From the NCBI GenBank assembly GCA_036429605.1, contig JAVFKD010000016.1, positions 4,588,001 through 4,652,000 on the forward strand: a DNA stretch of 64,000 nt, written 5' to 3'. Positions within the stretch are counted from its first letter, which is position 1, and each line of letters starts with the position of its first letter. Below are positions 1 through 12,604 of the stretch, one piece after another. A program made the translations under genes and the position numbers. The notes beneath the pieces were generated by a model. It had not been told where the DNA came from, searched no databases, and saw only the letters and a program-made list of their open reading frames with translations. The DNA comes from Cladobotryum mycophilum (lineage: Eukaryota; Ascomycota; Sordariomycetes; Hypocreales; Hypocreaceae).

Positions 1-518
1 TGGAACGAAGCCATCAGACTTGGAAGTCAGTCTGCTGCTGCGCGCGTGGTAACAGAGGATACTGAGCTGGAGGGCTACGTCTTGCGCAAGGGCAGTGTCA
101 TACTGTTGCCGGTCCGTCTGCTACATTTTGATGAGGATGTCTTTCCCTCGGCAAATAAATTCATGCCCGAGAGATGGATATTCTCGAGTGAAGACGTATC
201 TCATGATGAGTTGGACGAAAAAAAGGCTAGGTTTCTGGAAAGCCAGCGCAAACAGCAGGCCAGCCTTCGAGCATTTGGTGGTGGCACCTCACTGTGTTCT
301 GGGCGACATATTGCCGAGAAGGAAGTATTGAGCCTGGTCTCTACGCTACTCCTGTTGTTTGACTTTGATATCAAGGATGTAGGTGCAGTCAAGGCACCGG
401 ATGATGGCTCGATTGAACCAGTTATTAGGCTCAATCCTAGGAGCCTTGGGGTAATGAGCCCCAGGGGGATACAAAGGCAAAGATTAGACGGCGCAGAAGC
501 CTACGTAACGTTGTGTAA
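1..518 (+). CDS. Cytochrome P450, 3' part, with apparent -1 frameshift near its end
   Basis: C-terminal third of a cytochrome P450 monooxygenase (haem-thiolate, normally ER-anchored) whose 5' end lies outside the window. The open frame runs from base 1. The K-helix ExxR motif is visible at once (NEAIR, Glu at 7-9, Arg at 16-18), then the PERW motif (166-177), then the haem loop FGGGTSLCSGRHIA with the Cys ligand at 295-297. The frame as written reads on to a stop at 622-624 through an implausible tail. If the G run at 464-468 had six bases instead of five, the frame would move after SPRG into a short basic tail (DTKAKIRRRRSLRNVV) and stop at 516-518, which is how such P450s usually end. I therefore give 518 as the end. 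It lies upstream of the PKS on the same strand and may oxidise the polyketide (inference). Family number not assigned. Confidence 0.85.
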
Positions 519-624
519 TGAGACATTATCCAGCCGATGGCTCCTATCGCACCTCAACTTTTGTGATACAAGCCACAAAGGATGCAATTCAATAGAGAAT
601 GTGCATGTATGGATCCTTTGTTAA

Positions 625-1559
625 CCCAACCCATCCTTCATAGAACTCACTCCAGTCTTTTCATAGGCTCAATTGCAGGATCAGCGTATAGCCACTCTTG
701 ATCCTGTCAATAAATTGCAATTAATATTGATACTTGAAGGATGTGTACCTTAGCGAATCACTTTGAAACGATATATCTGTGATAAATGAGCATCTGCAGG
801 GTATCACAAAGAGGATCTTGTGTCTTGCTAGATGGAGTTAGTGAGACCGTCATGAATCATGAACCGGGCCGTCTGATTTTAGTTCGCGTATCTGCTGATA
901 CGCTAGGATTTTGAAGAGAAGACACTGATTTAGTAAAGCGTGTGTCAGACTCTTATCCCCTGGTCTCTTGAAAAGTACCACTACTTGTGTATGTAGCGGT
1001 ATGCCGTGTGCCGAGTTTGGCTTGAGTTGCAAAAACGGATCCATCATTCCCTCATTCCCCACCATCGGTGATCTGCACAAGCCAGAAGAGTCAAATAAGC
1101 ATGCTTATGGTGTGGATGGGGGGCTAACATACATGCGTAGACGATATCCACCGTGAATCTGGGGCAACGCTCACCAGCTACGTAATTTTCTCATCTAGGG
1201 TGGTGGTAAAGCAGAGTCTATCTAAGTGACAGATTGATGGCGGAGATTGGATTTAACAAAAGGTTTGACGAACGAGTCAGGAACGCTTGCGGGGAATCCC
1301 GTCCGTTATGGATTGCCAGCTCGGGGTGTTTGTTCCATGGTAGTTTGGAAGACTTGCTATAATTGCCAATGTAGTGTTTCTCCAGCATTCAATTTAGCTC
1401 ATCTTGGCACATTTGCATTTTCCCTTCTCTTAACTAGACCTTGTTCCTTTGCCTAGACTCGAGAACGACAGAAGTTCCAATCCGGTGCGATCTACAGCTT
1501 TACATCACTCTCCTCCCCCAATAGGTAGTGCTTTCTACCTATGCTGTAGGGTTTCACAG
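625..1559. other. Intergenic region between P450 and PKS; presumed PKS promoter
   Basis: About 930 bp without a convincing gene. Open frames here are short and have no recognisable motif. The stretch just before the PKS ATG at 1560 is pyrimidine-rich (about 1420-1450), as is common near fungal transcription starts. A TATAAT-like string and a CCAAT occur near 1358-1370, but I cannot show that they act. No palindrome typical of a cluster-specific zinc-cluster regulator was recognised by eye. Confidence 0.5.
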
Positions 1560-4500
1560 ATGGCTATCGATTCAAATGGTCCTGAGAATGGCGCTGGCGC
1601 ATCTTTGAATGACCATACAAACAGCCAGATTAATGGAAATGCACACATCCAAACCACCGACGATGTCTACGACTTTGGAGATGCTACCGAGCCAATGGCC
1701 ATTATTGGTCTGGCCACTCGGTTTCCACAAGATGCAACAACTACGGGAAACCTTTGGGAACTATTACTAAAAGGGAGGTCGGCATGGAGTCCATTTCCAG
1801 AAGACCGGATAGGCGAGGGTCACTATCATCCGGATCCGGAACATGGAGGAACTGTAAGTACAACATTCCTTCTATTTGATGATTGAATGAAGAGAGGTGG
1901 TAAAATGATAAAGGAGGACAGAAGTTGGGACTGAAGAAGACATCTTATGAGACTGAGCATGAGTTTTTCGCTAACCGTGAACCATCAGTTCGCTGTCAAA
2001 GGAGGTCATTTTCTCAAGGATGATCCAGCCTTCTTTGATGCGCCATTCTTCAGCATCACGCGAAGTGAGGTCCTCACAATGGACCCCCAGCAAAGAATAG
2101 TGCTAGAAAACGTTTATCATGCCTTGGAAAATGGTGAGTATTTCCACCCACACTAGAGTGCGATCAAAAACCTCATTCTTGTTCATAGCTGGCATCCCTA
2201 TGGCCACGGTAAATGGCTCTGCTACATCCGTCTATGTTTCTGGCTTTAACCATGATCATTTGGCGAATCTGAACATGGATGTGGAAGCAACCATGAAATA
2301 CAAACCAACGGGAACCACAAACTCGCTCTTGTCCAATCGAGTTTCATGGTTCTTTAATCTTCGCGGGCCCAGTATGACCCTAGATACCGCTTGCTCAAGC
2401 AGTATGGTTGCCATGCACCTCGCTTGCCAAAGTCTAGCATGTAGTGAAAGCCAGATTGCCATCGTGAGCGGTGTCACGCTCATTGGCTTTCCGACTGACA
2501 TTATAAACATGGGAAATCATGGTTTCCTAGGCCAGGACGGTAGGTGCTTTACGTTTGATCACCGCGCAAATGGTTATTCGAGAGGTGAAGGTGTTGGGAC
2601 AATCGTTGTCAAGCGACTTCGCGATGCGCTGAAAGATGGCGATGTCATTCGGGCCGTGGTTCGAGGGACAGCTGTCAATCAGGATGGTCGAACTCCAGGA
2701 GTTTCGTTGCCCAGTGGCCAGGCTCAAGAATCCCTCATCAGAAGTATCTATGAGCGCACAAAACTTGACTTCAAGGACACACGCATGGTCGAGTCTCACG
2801 GTACAGGTACTGCAGCCGGGGATCCGATAGAGGCTGCGGCGCTGGCCAAAGTCTTTGCACCATCACGATCACAGAAAGAACCACTCATTGTCGGTGCTCT
2901 CAAGTCCAGTATTGGCCATTTGGAAGGCGGTGCTGGAGTTGCAAGGTGAGTCGAATTTTGTCTCCTTCATGTTCACCCCCTGTAGTGAGTCGGATGAGTC
3001 GCTAACATCCAAATTAGCATCATCAAGGGCGTGATGATCTTGGAAAGTGGCATCATCCCGCCGAACAATAATTTTGAGAAAGTCAACCCTAAAATCCCCA
3101 TCAAGAAATGGAACCTCACTTTCCCACTCCAATCCATGCCATGGCCCGCTCAGGGACTGCGACGAATCAGCATAAATTCGTTTGGTGTAGGCGGCACAAA
3201 TGCGCACATCATTCTTGATGATGCATTCAATTACATGGATTCGCGTGGCCTTAATGGGACGCATAACACAGTGTCTGTTCCACCGGCACCAGAAGATATT
3301 GAACAGCAAATCAAGACATTGACAGAATCTGAGCAAGCCGAGAGGGACCGTGTTGCCAATGGCATCGATGGTGTCGATGTGAATGACAAGACGAACGAAA
3401 ATGGCCAAGCCTTTGATTCAGAAGCTGCCAAGTCACCATTTCTCTTCAGCTTATCTTCATTTGATGAGGCAGGCATCCAGCGTAATGCTGAGATCCTGGC
3501 TGCGCACCTCGATGACCTTACTATAAAACGATACCCTTCACTCACACAGGAACATACATCCGACTACTTAGCCAATCTGGCCTACACATTATCCGCCAAG
3601 CGAGATGTCTTCCCATGGCGAAGCCACGCAATTGGCTCTTCTCTCAAAGATTTGTCCACATCACTAAAAAGCGAGCCAAAGGCCGTTCGTGTGCGCTCTC
3701 CACCAAAGGTCGGCTTCGTGTTTACCGGACAAGGCGCACAATGGCATGCTATGGGACGGGAGCTCATGGTTTATCCAGCTTTCCGCAGGCGTCTTGAAGA
3801 CGCGACAGAATACATGTCTTCTATTGGCGCAGAGTGGTCTCTGATCGAAGAATTATCCCGCGATCAGGCTACTTCTCAAGTCAATCAGCCCTGGCTATCT
3901 CACCCGGCATGTGTCTCGGTACAAATGGCTTTGGTTGACTTGTTGCGTGCCTGGAATATTACCCCCTCTCGAGTGGTAGGTCACTCTTCGGGCGAAATCG
4001 CAGCAGCGTATGCGGCTGGTAGACTCACGCAAAAGGCGGCGTGGAAGGCGGCGTACTTTCGAGGCGTTGTTTCGCAGAGGCAGTTGGGTGTCAAGGGAGC
4101 CATGATGGCTGTGGGGATGACAGCAGAGAAGCTACAGCCTCTTATTAATGAGATCAACGCCGAGATCCCTGGAGAGCTCGTGATTGCATGCTACAACAGC
4201 CCATCGAACCATACAGTTGCTGGGGATGAGGCCAAGGTGGATGCATTGCATTTTAAACTGGAAGCCATCGGCGGCGTCTTTAGTAAAAAGCTCAACTTGA
4301 GCAACGCCTATCACTCTTCTCATATGCTCGAGGTGGCTGATGAGTATCTGTCAAACTTGGGCTTCTTGGTATTCGGTGAAGAGGATGAGGCTTTGCTAGA
4401 CACGGTGAACGCGGTTGAGTTGTTCTCGAGTGTGACCGGCGCACGCGTCACAGAGAGGCATCTCGGCGCTCAGTATTGGGTCGATAACATGGTCTCTCCA

Positions 4501-7500
4501 GTGAGATTCCACGAAGCGTTATCGGCCATGTGCTTCAGCAGAACCGCTGATGGTCAGGCCTCCCTCAAGATGAATGCCAATGCAGAAAACATCTTTGCAG
4601 ACACAATCTTGGAAATCGGGCCTCACTCAGCTCTCAGAAGTGCCATTAAGGAAACTCTTTCTGGCAAGATTAGTACTTCGCTTTACCATTACTTGTCGCC
4701 GTTGAGTCGGACCAGTCCAGGCCTGCACAACGTTCTTGATACCATTGGCTCTATTATGTCCCTGGGATTGCCCGTCAATATTGGGGCTGTCAACTATTAT
4801 CGCAGCGATCTGCAGCCACAAAAGTTGAGAGTTTTAACCGATCTGCCTCCCTATGTCTTCAACCATTCTGAAAGAAACTGCTTCGAAAGCCGTCTCAGCA
4901 AGAATTTCCGCCTGCGACGCCATCCTCGCCATGATCTTCTTGGTGCACCCGTTCCCGATTGGAACAAGGAAACCCCACGCTGGCGACACATCATTCGTGT
5001 CTCTGAACAGCCTTGGCTGAAAGATCATGTCGTCACCAATCTCATCATCTATCCGGGCGTGGGCTATCTAGCTGCCATATTAGAGGCATCGCGGCAGATT
5101 GCAGATGCGGATCAGACGATTACCGGCTTCAGAATGAGAGACATTTCGCTGAAGCGTGCACTCATCATACCCGAAACTAAAGAAGGAGTGGAGATAGCAG
5201 TGTCGCTAACAAGGAAAGACGAGGCCAGTCTGCAAGGGTCAGCGATATGGAAGCGCTTCTCCATCACGAGCTATGATCCATTGTCGGATGACTGGGCTGA
5301 GCACTGTACCGGCTACGTGGCTACAGATTATGCCGAGCCCAACAATCCGATTGATGCAGGGAGGGAGGAACGAGAGGAGGCGAACCGGTTCGCGAAAGCC
5401 TTGACAGATGCTCGTGAGCGGTGCCTCGCGCCCGTTGACATTGACCGAACGTATGAAGAGTTAGTCACAGCTGGCCTTAACTTTGGCCCCCTTTTCAAGA
5501 ACCTGTCTGGGGTCCTCGGTACAGGTAATCGTGGAGGTGAGGCGCTGGCGACGGTCACGGTCCCGGATGTTGAGCAGGTGATGCCCAAGAATTTTACTCA
5601 TGACCATCTAATTCACCCAGCCACCATGGACAGCTTTTTGCATCTGTTCCTTGCATCTGTCATGGACGGCATGGGTCGGAAAACCCTCGACCGCGCCATG
5701 GTCCCAACATTCATGAAGGAAGTCTGGATATCAGCATCCATCAAAAAGAACCCCAAGGATACATATATCGGACATGGTCGATCTACCCTATTGGCCTTTG
5801 ACAAGTTTCAAAGTGACATCACGGTTTGGGATGGGTCTTCGGAAGCAGCCCTGCTTTCCATCAAGGGTATCCGCGGCACGCCATTGGAGACAGCTGATAC
5901 CGCTTCATATAACAAGCGGAGCATCTGCCACCAAATTGAGGATGTCATTTCTCCCGAGTTGCTCACCAAGACAGATCTCTCTGTCCAGTTAACGGAAGAG
6001 GCGGAGAACGATAATTATAGGACTTGGATCAATAAGCTCCAACTTGCTACCGTGCTGCGTGTCACGGACGCCTTGCAGGAGCTTGATCAGTCTGGATTTG
6101 ACGCATCTCGACTGGAAGGACATTTCGCCAAGTACTATGACTGGATGCAACACGTCAAGTCTTTACTAGATAACGACCAGATTCGCGCGATAAAGCTCAG
6201 CGAGTGGCTAGATGTGAATGGAAATGCGGATAAGAAAACTGATCTGTACAAGTATGTGGCTGATTTCAATGCTGAAGGCGAACTTGCCATGCGGATGGGG
6301 TCCAACATTGCCAAGGTGGTGCGAAAGGAGGAAGACCCACTGCACCTGATGTTCGGTATAGATGATCTTCTAGATCGCGTCTACGCTTCCTTGGTCGGCC
6401 TTGGTGACCTGCCAGCTTACACAGCTGCCTATTTGGACGTTGTGCGCAAGAGTTCCAACAACATTCGCATTCTCGAAGTTGGTGCTGGAGTGGGAAGTTC
6501 AACGGCCTCCGTGCTAGAGATACTGGCGCCGACGATTGAGAAACAAGATGGATCGAGTGACGTCGAGTCCCACGTCAGCAAGTACACATTTACGGATATC
6601 TCGGCAGGATTCTTTGAGAAAGCTCGCGAGAAATTCAAGGCATATGGATCCATCATGGAGTACAAGGCATTCAATGCAGAAAAGGACGCCGCGGGGCAAG
6701 GTCTGGAGCTGGCCTCGTATGACTACATCTTCGCGGGCAACGTCGTTCACGCTACCGCGGACTTGCGTAAGACGCTGGGCAATATCAGACGTCTCTTAAA
6801 GCCTGGAGGACGTCTTGTTCTCCAAGAAGGTGTAAGACAAGATAATCTGTGGTCTAGCATCGCATTTGGGCAGTTGACTGGATGGTGGTTAAGCATCGAA
6901 CCTGAGCGGAAATGGAGCCCATGGATCTCCGTGCCACAATGGGACGGAGTTTTAAGGGATGCTGGATTCTCGGGCATTTCGTTGAATCTTGAAGACCGCG
7001 CCGATACTGATCTACATGCTCAGTCACTATTGATTGCGGAGGCAGTGGACAATGGCACGCCAGTCGCTTCATCAACTACCTGGCAAGACACCATCATCAT
7101 CACTGCAGTTGAACATGGGAGTGACCTGGCTAAGTCGCTCAAGCACTACCTCGAGAGGAAGTTGGACATTCCCAACTGTAAGCTTCTACACTACTTGGAG
7201 ATTGCTAGCACAGATGTCAGTCGATCTGTTTGCGTCTCTGTGGTAGAACTGGAACGCGGAGAGAGCCTTGCGTCAGCAGCTAAGCATGAGTTTGATAACC
7301 TTCGACAACTTATTGCGACTTGTGGGGCTCTGCTATGGATCACCGGGGATACTACGTCCAATCCACATCTCAATCTCGCCTCGGGATTGATGCGCACAGT
7401 AAGATGGGAACGGGATGTTGATGAAGCCAATCTGGTGTTTTTGTCGGTCCAGGAGCCGCAACCCGGTGGTGAATCACTACTCGCATCAATTACTCGGTTG

Positions 7501-9931
7501 TTTGAGCAGCAGTTTGTGCGGAATCTCCCTCTCGACAAGATCAATGGCGAGTTTACGCTTCTTCCAAATGGAGCTTTCCTCACCTCCCGTCTAGTTGATG
7601 CAGATTTCGCCAACGGATATTTGACATCGCGGTTGAGCAGTCCTCAAGCGGAGCTTCGGCCACTGGGTGAGGCAGGCCGTCCCGTGAAGCTGGTGACTGC
7701 TTCACCAGGGCAGCTTAATATGCTCCAATTCGTGACAGATGAAATGTACCTGCAGCCACTTGGGGAGACGGAGGTGGAAATCGAGATCAAAGCGGTAGGC
7801 CTCAACTTCAGAGACTTGATGATTGCCATCGGAGAGCATAATGCAATCAGCATTGGTGGCGAGGCAGCTGGTGTCATTACCAGGATTGGAGGCAATGTCA
7901 AGCGACTAGCACCCGGTGACCGAGTTGCGTTCTTATCCGGACTGGAAGAAGCCGGCTGTTTCCAGTCCTATGGGCGGGTCGACCAAGGCGTCGTCGTCAA
8001 GATACCTGACAGCGCGAGCTTCGAGAGCGTCGCTGGTCTGCCTTGTGTATATGCAACGGTCATTTATGGGTTAGAAAATGCGGCAAGACTGCAGAAAGGG
8101 GAGACCATTCTCATCCACGCAGCAGCGGGCGGTGTTGGGCAGGCTGCGATTCACTATGCAAAGTATATAGGTGCCGAGATCTATGCCACAGTATCGTCGC
8201 CGGAAAAGAGAGAGGTGAGTGGCTATGGATGAATGAGCTTAGAGTTTCCAGATGCTAACAACAAGTTTGCAGTTGCTTATGAATGACTATAACATTCCCG
8301 AGGACCACATATTTAGCAGCCGAGATGCGTCATTTGTCAAGGGCATCATGCGCATGACCAACAACAGAGGCGTTGACGTGGTTCTCAACTCCCTCGCTGG
8401 CGAGCTGCTCCGTGCATCTTGGGATATCATCGCACCCTTTGGGAGGTTCATAGAAATCGGTAAGAAAGACGCCCAACTCAACGGTAAAGTCGATCTTCAA
8501 CCGTTTTTGCGCAACGTCACCATGTCGAGTGTCGAGCTTCCCACCATGATGCGCTACCGCCCTCAACTTGTGCATGATCTCATGGTCAGGACTCTTGAGC
8601 TGTTTGAGCAGGGTCATATTAGAGAGGCGAAGCCAACCGCGGTCATGTCCTTTGCGCAAATCGAGGAAGGCTTGCGTATCCTGCAATCTGGCAAGGGCAT
8701 GGGCAAGATGGTCTTTGTTCCATCGCCTACCGATGTTGTTCCAGTTGTCCCGCCACAGCCAGCCGAGTACAAGTTGGACTCTAATGCCACGTATGTGCTG
8801 GCTGGTGGTCTTGGAGGTATCGGTCGAAGTATGGCGCGCTGGATGGCTTCTAAAGGCGCGAGACATCTTATTTTCCTCTCTAGAAGCGGAAAGCTCACCG
8901 GCGATGCCCTCAAGATGGCGCAAGAGCTGGAGCAAAAGGAATGCGGGGTCCATGTCTTTGCATGCGATGTCAGCGACCCGGGTCGAATGAAAGAAGTCCT
9001 TGACGAATGTGCAAGGGCATTACCGCCGATCAAGGGTTGCATACAGGGTTCCATGGTACTCGTAGATGGCATGTTTGAGAACATGAGTCATGAGGCCTAT
9101 ACGTCAGCGATTAAGCCAAAGGTGACAGGGTCATGGAATTTACACCGAATGCTGCCAAGGAACATGGACTTTTTCGTCCTTCTTTCGTCCGCAACCGGCA
9201 TTATCGGCAATAGAGCCCAAGGCAACTATGCCGCCGGAAACACGTTCCAAGACGCTCTGGCACGGCACCGTCTCTCTTTGGGGCTCCCTTGTTCAACAAT
9301 CGATCTTGGTACGGTCCTTTCTGTCGGTTATGTCGCAGAGAACTGGGAGCGTACCATGATGGGCAAGCGGCCAGGCTCCGTGCTTGAGGTGCTGAGAGAG
9401 GAAGAGATCCAGCTACTCATCGAAAGTCTGATGGATCCTCGTTCTCAGATTGACGAGTCCAATTGCCAACTTGTGACTGGACTGACAACAGCGGCTACGT
9501 TCAAACAAGTTGGAGTCCCTGCACCAACATATCTATCATACCCATTATTCACACACCTTCGCGCCATCAAGAATAACAGTGGCTCCGCTGGTTCTGGATC
9601 TGGATCTGATCCATTGTTCATGCTACAGTCACAGTTGATGGCTGCCACTACCATTGAGGAGGCATCAGCTGTGGTGCTCGAAGGAGTGCGCAACAAACTT
9701 GCCAGCCTGTTGGCCACTCCACTCGACAACATCAATACCAACAAATCTATGAGCTCCCATGGGGTGGACAGTCTAGTGGCCTTGGAGCTGAGGACATATT
9801 TTGTAAAGGATCTTGGTGCTGACATTGCGCTGCTTGACATCACGGGGACGGCCAGCATTGCTTCGCTGGCACTCAAAATTGCGAGTGCCAGTACGTTGAC
9901 ACAATTGCAGACAAAGGAGGGAGACAAATAA
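1560..9931 (+). CDS. Highly reducing type I polyketide synthase (KS-AT-DH-MT-ER-KR-ACP)
   Basis: Iterative fungal HR-PKS that builds a reduced, C-methylated chain. Exons, from GT-AG borders and frame continuity: 1560-1853, 1989-2133, 2189-2945, 3018-8214, 8273-9931, giving 2,683 aa. KS (about 45-480): Cys215 in DTACSSS, His350 in ESHGTGT, His390 in SSIGHLEGG. AT (about 632-950): GQGAQ and GHSSGE with Ser722. DH (about 1035-1330): His1069 and Asp1270 (HPATMDS); the usual HxxxGxxxxP reads HVVTNLIIYP, with Asn for Gly. C-MT: EVGAGVGSS near 1553. ER (about 1960-2280): LNFRDLM and AAAGGVGQA. KR: GGLGGIG near 2309 and Tyr2450 in NYAAGN. ACP: Ser2631 in GVDSL. There is no thioesterase, reductase or condensation domain at the C-terminus, so release must be in trans. 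The ATG at 1560 is the first in frame and leaves a 45-residue polar leader. The reading frame is intact throughout. Confidence 0.95.
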
Positions 9932-10086
9932 CGAACTTGGGATACATGAAAGGTGGGTGGTTAGCGTTTGTATTTAATTTTGATCACTTAACGAAATGAA
10001 TGACTACATGAATAGCATCGTATTCACCCTAATGATTGATTACCCGTCAAAGCTTGAAGCGACTGGCTGTAGCCGTGATCACTAAA

Positions 10087-11265
10087 TCACAACTTTTCAA
10101 GCCATTGATCAAATAGTTTCTCAAACTCATCCTTCTTCTCCAAATGAGCCCAATGTCCTGTATCAAGTCGTTCAACATGAATATTCCTTGCGTATCGCGA
10201 GGTGGTTTGGAGCTGGTTTTCGGGATCAATGACATGGTCCTTTTGCGTCATGACAAACAAGGTCGGGAAAGAGAATTCCTTTTGCTCTTCCGTGAGGACC
10301 TTGTCATCCTCTGATGGGGTAAGGTTGACAAGCACTCTGTACCTATTTCATTGTGTCAGTGCGCTGATCAATGCTCACGATCATCTGTTGAGCACTCACC
10401 AGTTTAGCGGCCCTTGATAGCCCCCAAGCCCAGAATCTTGCTATGAGTTTCCAGCTCCTCTGGCGATACAAAGTCACCGACTTTCACGATCGTCCCATTC
10501 TTAAGAGCCGTTTCAAGAGCTCCCTCGGCGCCAAGGTAGTGTCGGAAGTCCTTGGCGTCGGCCGCGTACAGGATGGAATCTATAGTCTTGGGAGCTGAGT
10601 TGACTGTGGCGACGGCATCATCTGTCATGAAATACGCGATGTAGCCTAAAGCACTTTCTCCAGTAACTTCTTTGGTGTATGCATTGACGGCAGCTGATGA
10701 TGATATCGTTATGAGTTAGACATCATCATATTGTCAAGGATATAAACTTTGAGTAAACGGGTTTCATACCAACGTCAAGTCTAACGCTTGGGTCCATGAA
10801 GCCGACTGCAACAAAGGCAGCTGCTGAGAGACGAGACTTCCAGTAGATGGTGAGATGAGTCAGAAGCATAGAGCCGCTGTGTAGGTATTTTATTAACATT
10901 CATCATGTCAAGACTCTTGATACTCCAATCACTCACAAATCATGTCCCACGCCAATGACCTTGTCCAGCTTCTCAATTGTCAACAATTCATCCAAATGGA
11001 CGCCAATCTTCTTCAATGTATAAGACTCCACATCAGATGGCTTATCCGTATCTCCATATCCGAGCAGATCTGGCACTAGCACGCCATAACCGGATTTAGG
11101 TAGATGGTTGATTTGATATCGCCAATCATAACTCGAGCTTGGGAAGCCGTGCAAGAGGAGCAGCGTTGGCTTGCCTGGCTCAGCTGGCACATACACATAA
11201 CCATACTGAGTCCCATCACTCAGCTTTGCCTTCTTGGCATGTGAAGGGAATGCGATAGATGCCAT
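10087..11265 (-). CDS. Epoxide-hydrolase-like alpha/beta hydrolase, apparent -1 frameshift in exon 3
   Basis: Soluble alpha/beta hydrolase of the epoxide hydrolase type. Exons on the minus strand: 11265-10937, 10876-10770, 10693-10400, 10342-10087. The HGFP oxyanion motif is at residues 39-42. The nucleophile position is Asp109 in GHDFGS; an Asp there, not Ser, marks the epoxide hydrolase/haloalkane dehalogenase branch. The catalytic His is in TGHWAHLE near residue 307. Exon 3 as written runs into a stop at 10404-10406, but its end in the next frame (GGYQGPLNW) joins exon 4 (YRVLVNLTP) exactly. One extra base in the C run 10421-10425 (G run on the coding strand) restores 328 aa, and the summed exon length then divides by three. 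It is convergent with the PKS, 155 bp apart. Possible roles are epoxide opening or trans release of the polyketide (inference). Confidence 0.85.
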
Positions 11266-11769
11266 GATTAATATCGTGCACTCTATTTCTTAGGTCAACG
11301 CAAGAGAGTTGAAGAAACAAAACATGAATGAGAAGCAAGACAATATATGCTCATGGAGGAGAATGCGGGGTTCAGCGGGGTTGACGTCGACTCATCATCT
11401 GCGCGTTATTCTCCGAGGGATGGAATGCTGACATGTCGTTTAATTGGTATTTCAAGATTGACTGGCTCCATAATCACTGTATTCCTTGCAAGAAGATCTG
11501 TTCACGAGGATCGTCAAGTACAAGTAGAAAAGGATTCGTTCTCGTTTAGGGTAATGCCGAGTTGAGACAACCCACCACCAGAGAGCCGATCAACCTACAG
11601 CAAGAAGAAGAATTGATTTAATGATAACCTAGTTGTATGCACATGTTTAAGAATATCGTTTCTTCTCGGGTCACTTTCGGAAATGCAAACAAGGAGGCTT
11701 TTCATCTCTCCTTGACCTCCCACCGCCACCGCGGCACATCGGCAATTCATTACATGGTTCTTCAGAGGC
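11266..11769. other. Intergenic region upstream of the hydrolase
   Basis: About 500 bp of normal base composition between the hydrolase start and the target duplication of element W. It should contain the minus-strand hydrolase promoter. The short open frames have no recognisable motif, and I see no structured element. Confidence 0.5.
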
Positions 11770-12604
11770 ATGCAGGCCAGGGTGGGCTAGAATACGGTAT
11801 TCGGATTCTGAATGAATACTGCTGAATAATCCAGGTTATTCTGAATTATTCAGTATTCCGAATAAATTAAATGGTCCATGCACTATTCTACTCCTAAGCT
11901 AGTAATACATTCTATTTTTATTTATATAGTCTTTAATTAAATAAATATATTTATATAAATATAAAAAAAATATAAATTTTTTTATTTTTTTTAATTTAAA
12001 AATATAATTAATTAAACCTATTTAAAAATATAACTAATTTTTAGTAAGTAAGATATTAAACTAATACTAATACTTTAAGTATTTCTTTTTTTAATTATAT
12101 TTAATAATAGTTAGAACCTTTTTTAAAAGATTATACAATATATAACTAAAAAGATTCTCTTTAGCTTAATACTTATTACTAGTATAAAAAAGATTTTAAT
12201 AGCTAAGTAAAAAAGTCTAGAATATTATTGTTTTTAGTTTGATTTATATTATTATACTATTAATAATTACTTTTTAATATTATATAATTCTTTTAAGATA
12301 TAATCCTTATATTTATTTTTACTTAAGAAATAAATTATCTAAGACCTTATATCTAGAGCTACTTTAGTAAAATAGGTAATATTTTTATTAACCTTAATAA
12401 AAAACTAGTTTTTTTATATAAAGTCTATAATTAGGTTAAGGGTAATAGTATTTTATAATATACTATTTAAAAAGCTTTTATAGCTTTAAGGGTTATTTGT
12501 TTTTACTTTAGTTTTTAAATATATTATATATATTTTATATAAAGACTTAGGTAAAAGATTAGACTAATAATATAGTAAATAAATAAGTTTATTAAACTAT
12601 AATA

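Noticed and set aside
2869..3408. 179-codon minus-strand frame within the PKS
   Set aside because: Antisense shadow of the KS/linker coding region without motifs.
10404..10628. Separate short hydrolase gene ending at 10404
   Set aside because: The stop is produced by the short G run; the alternate frame continues family sequence into the next exon across a proper intron.
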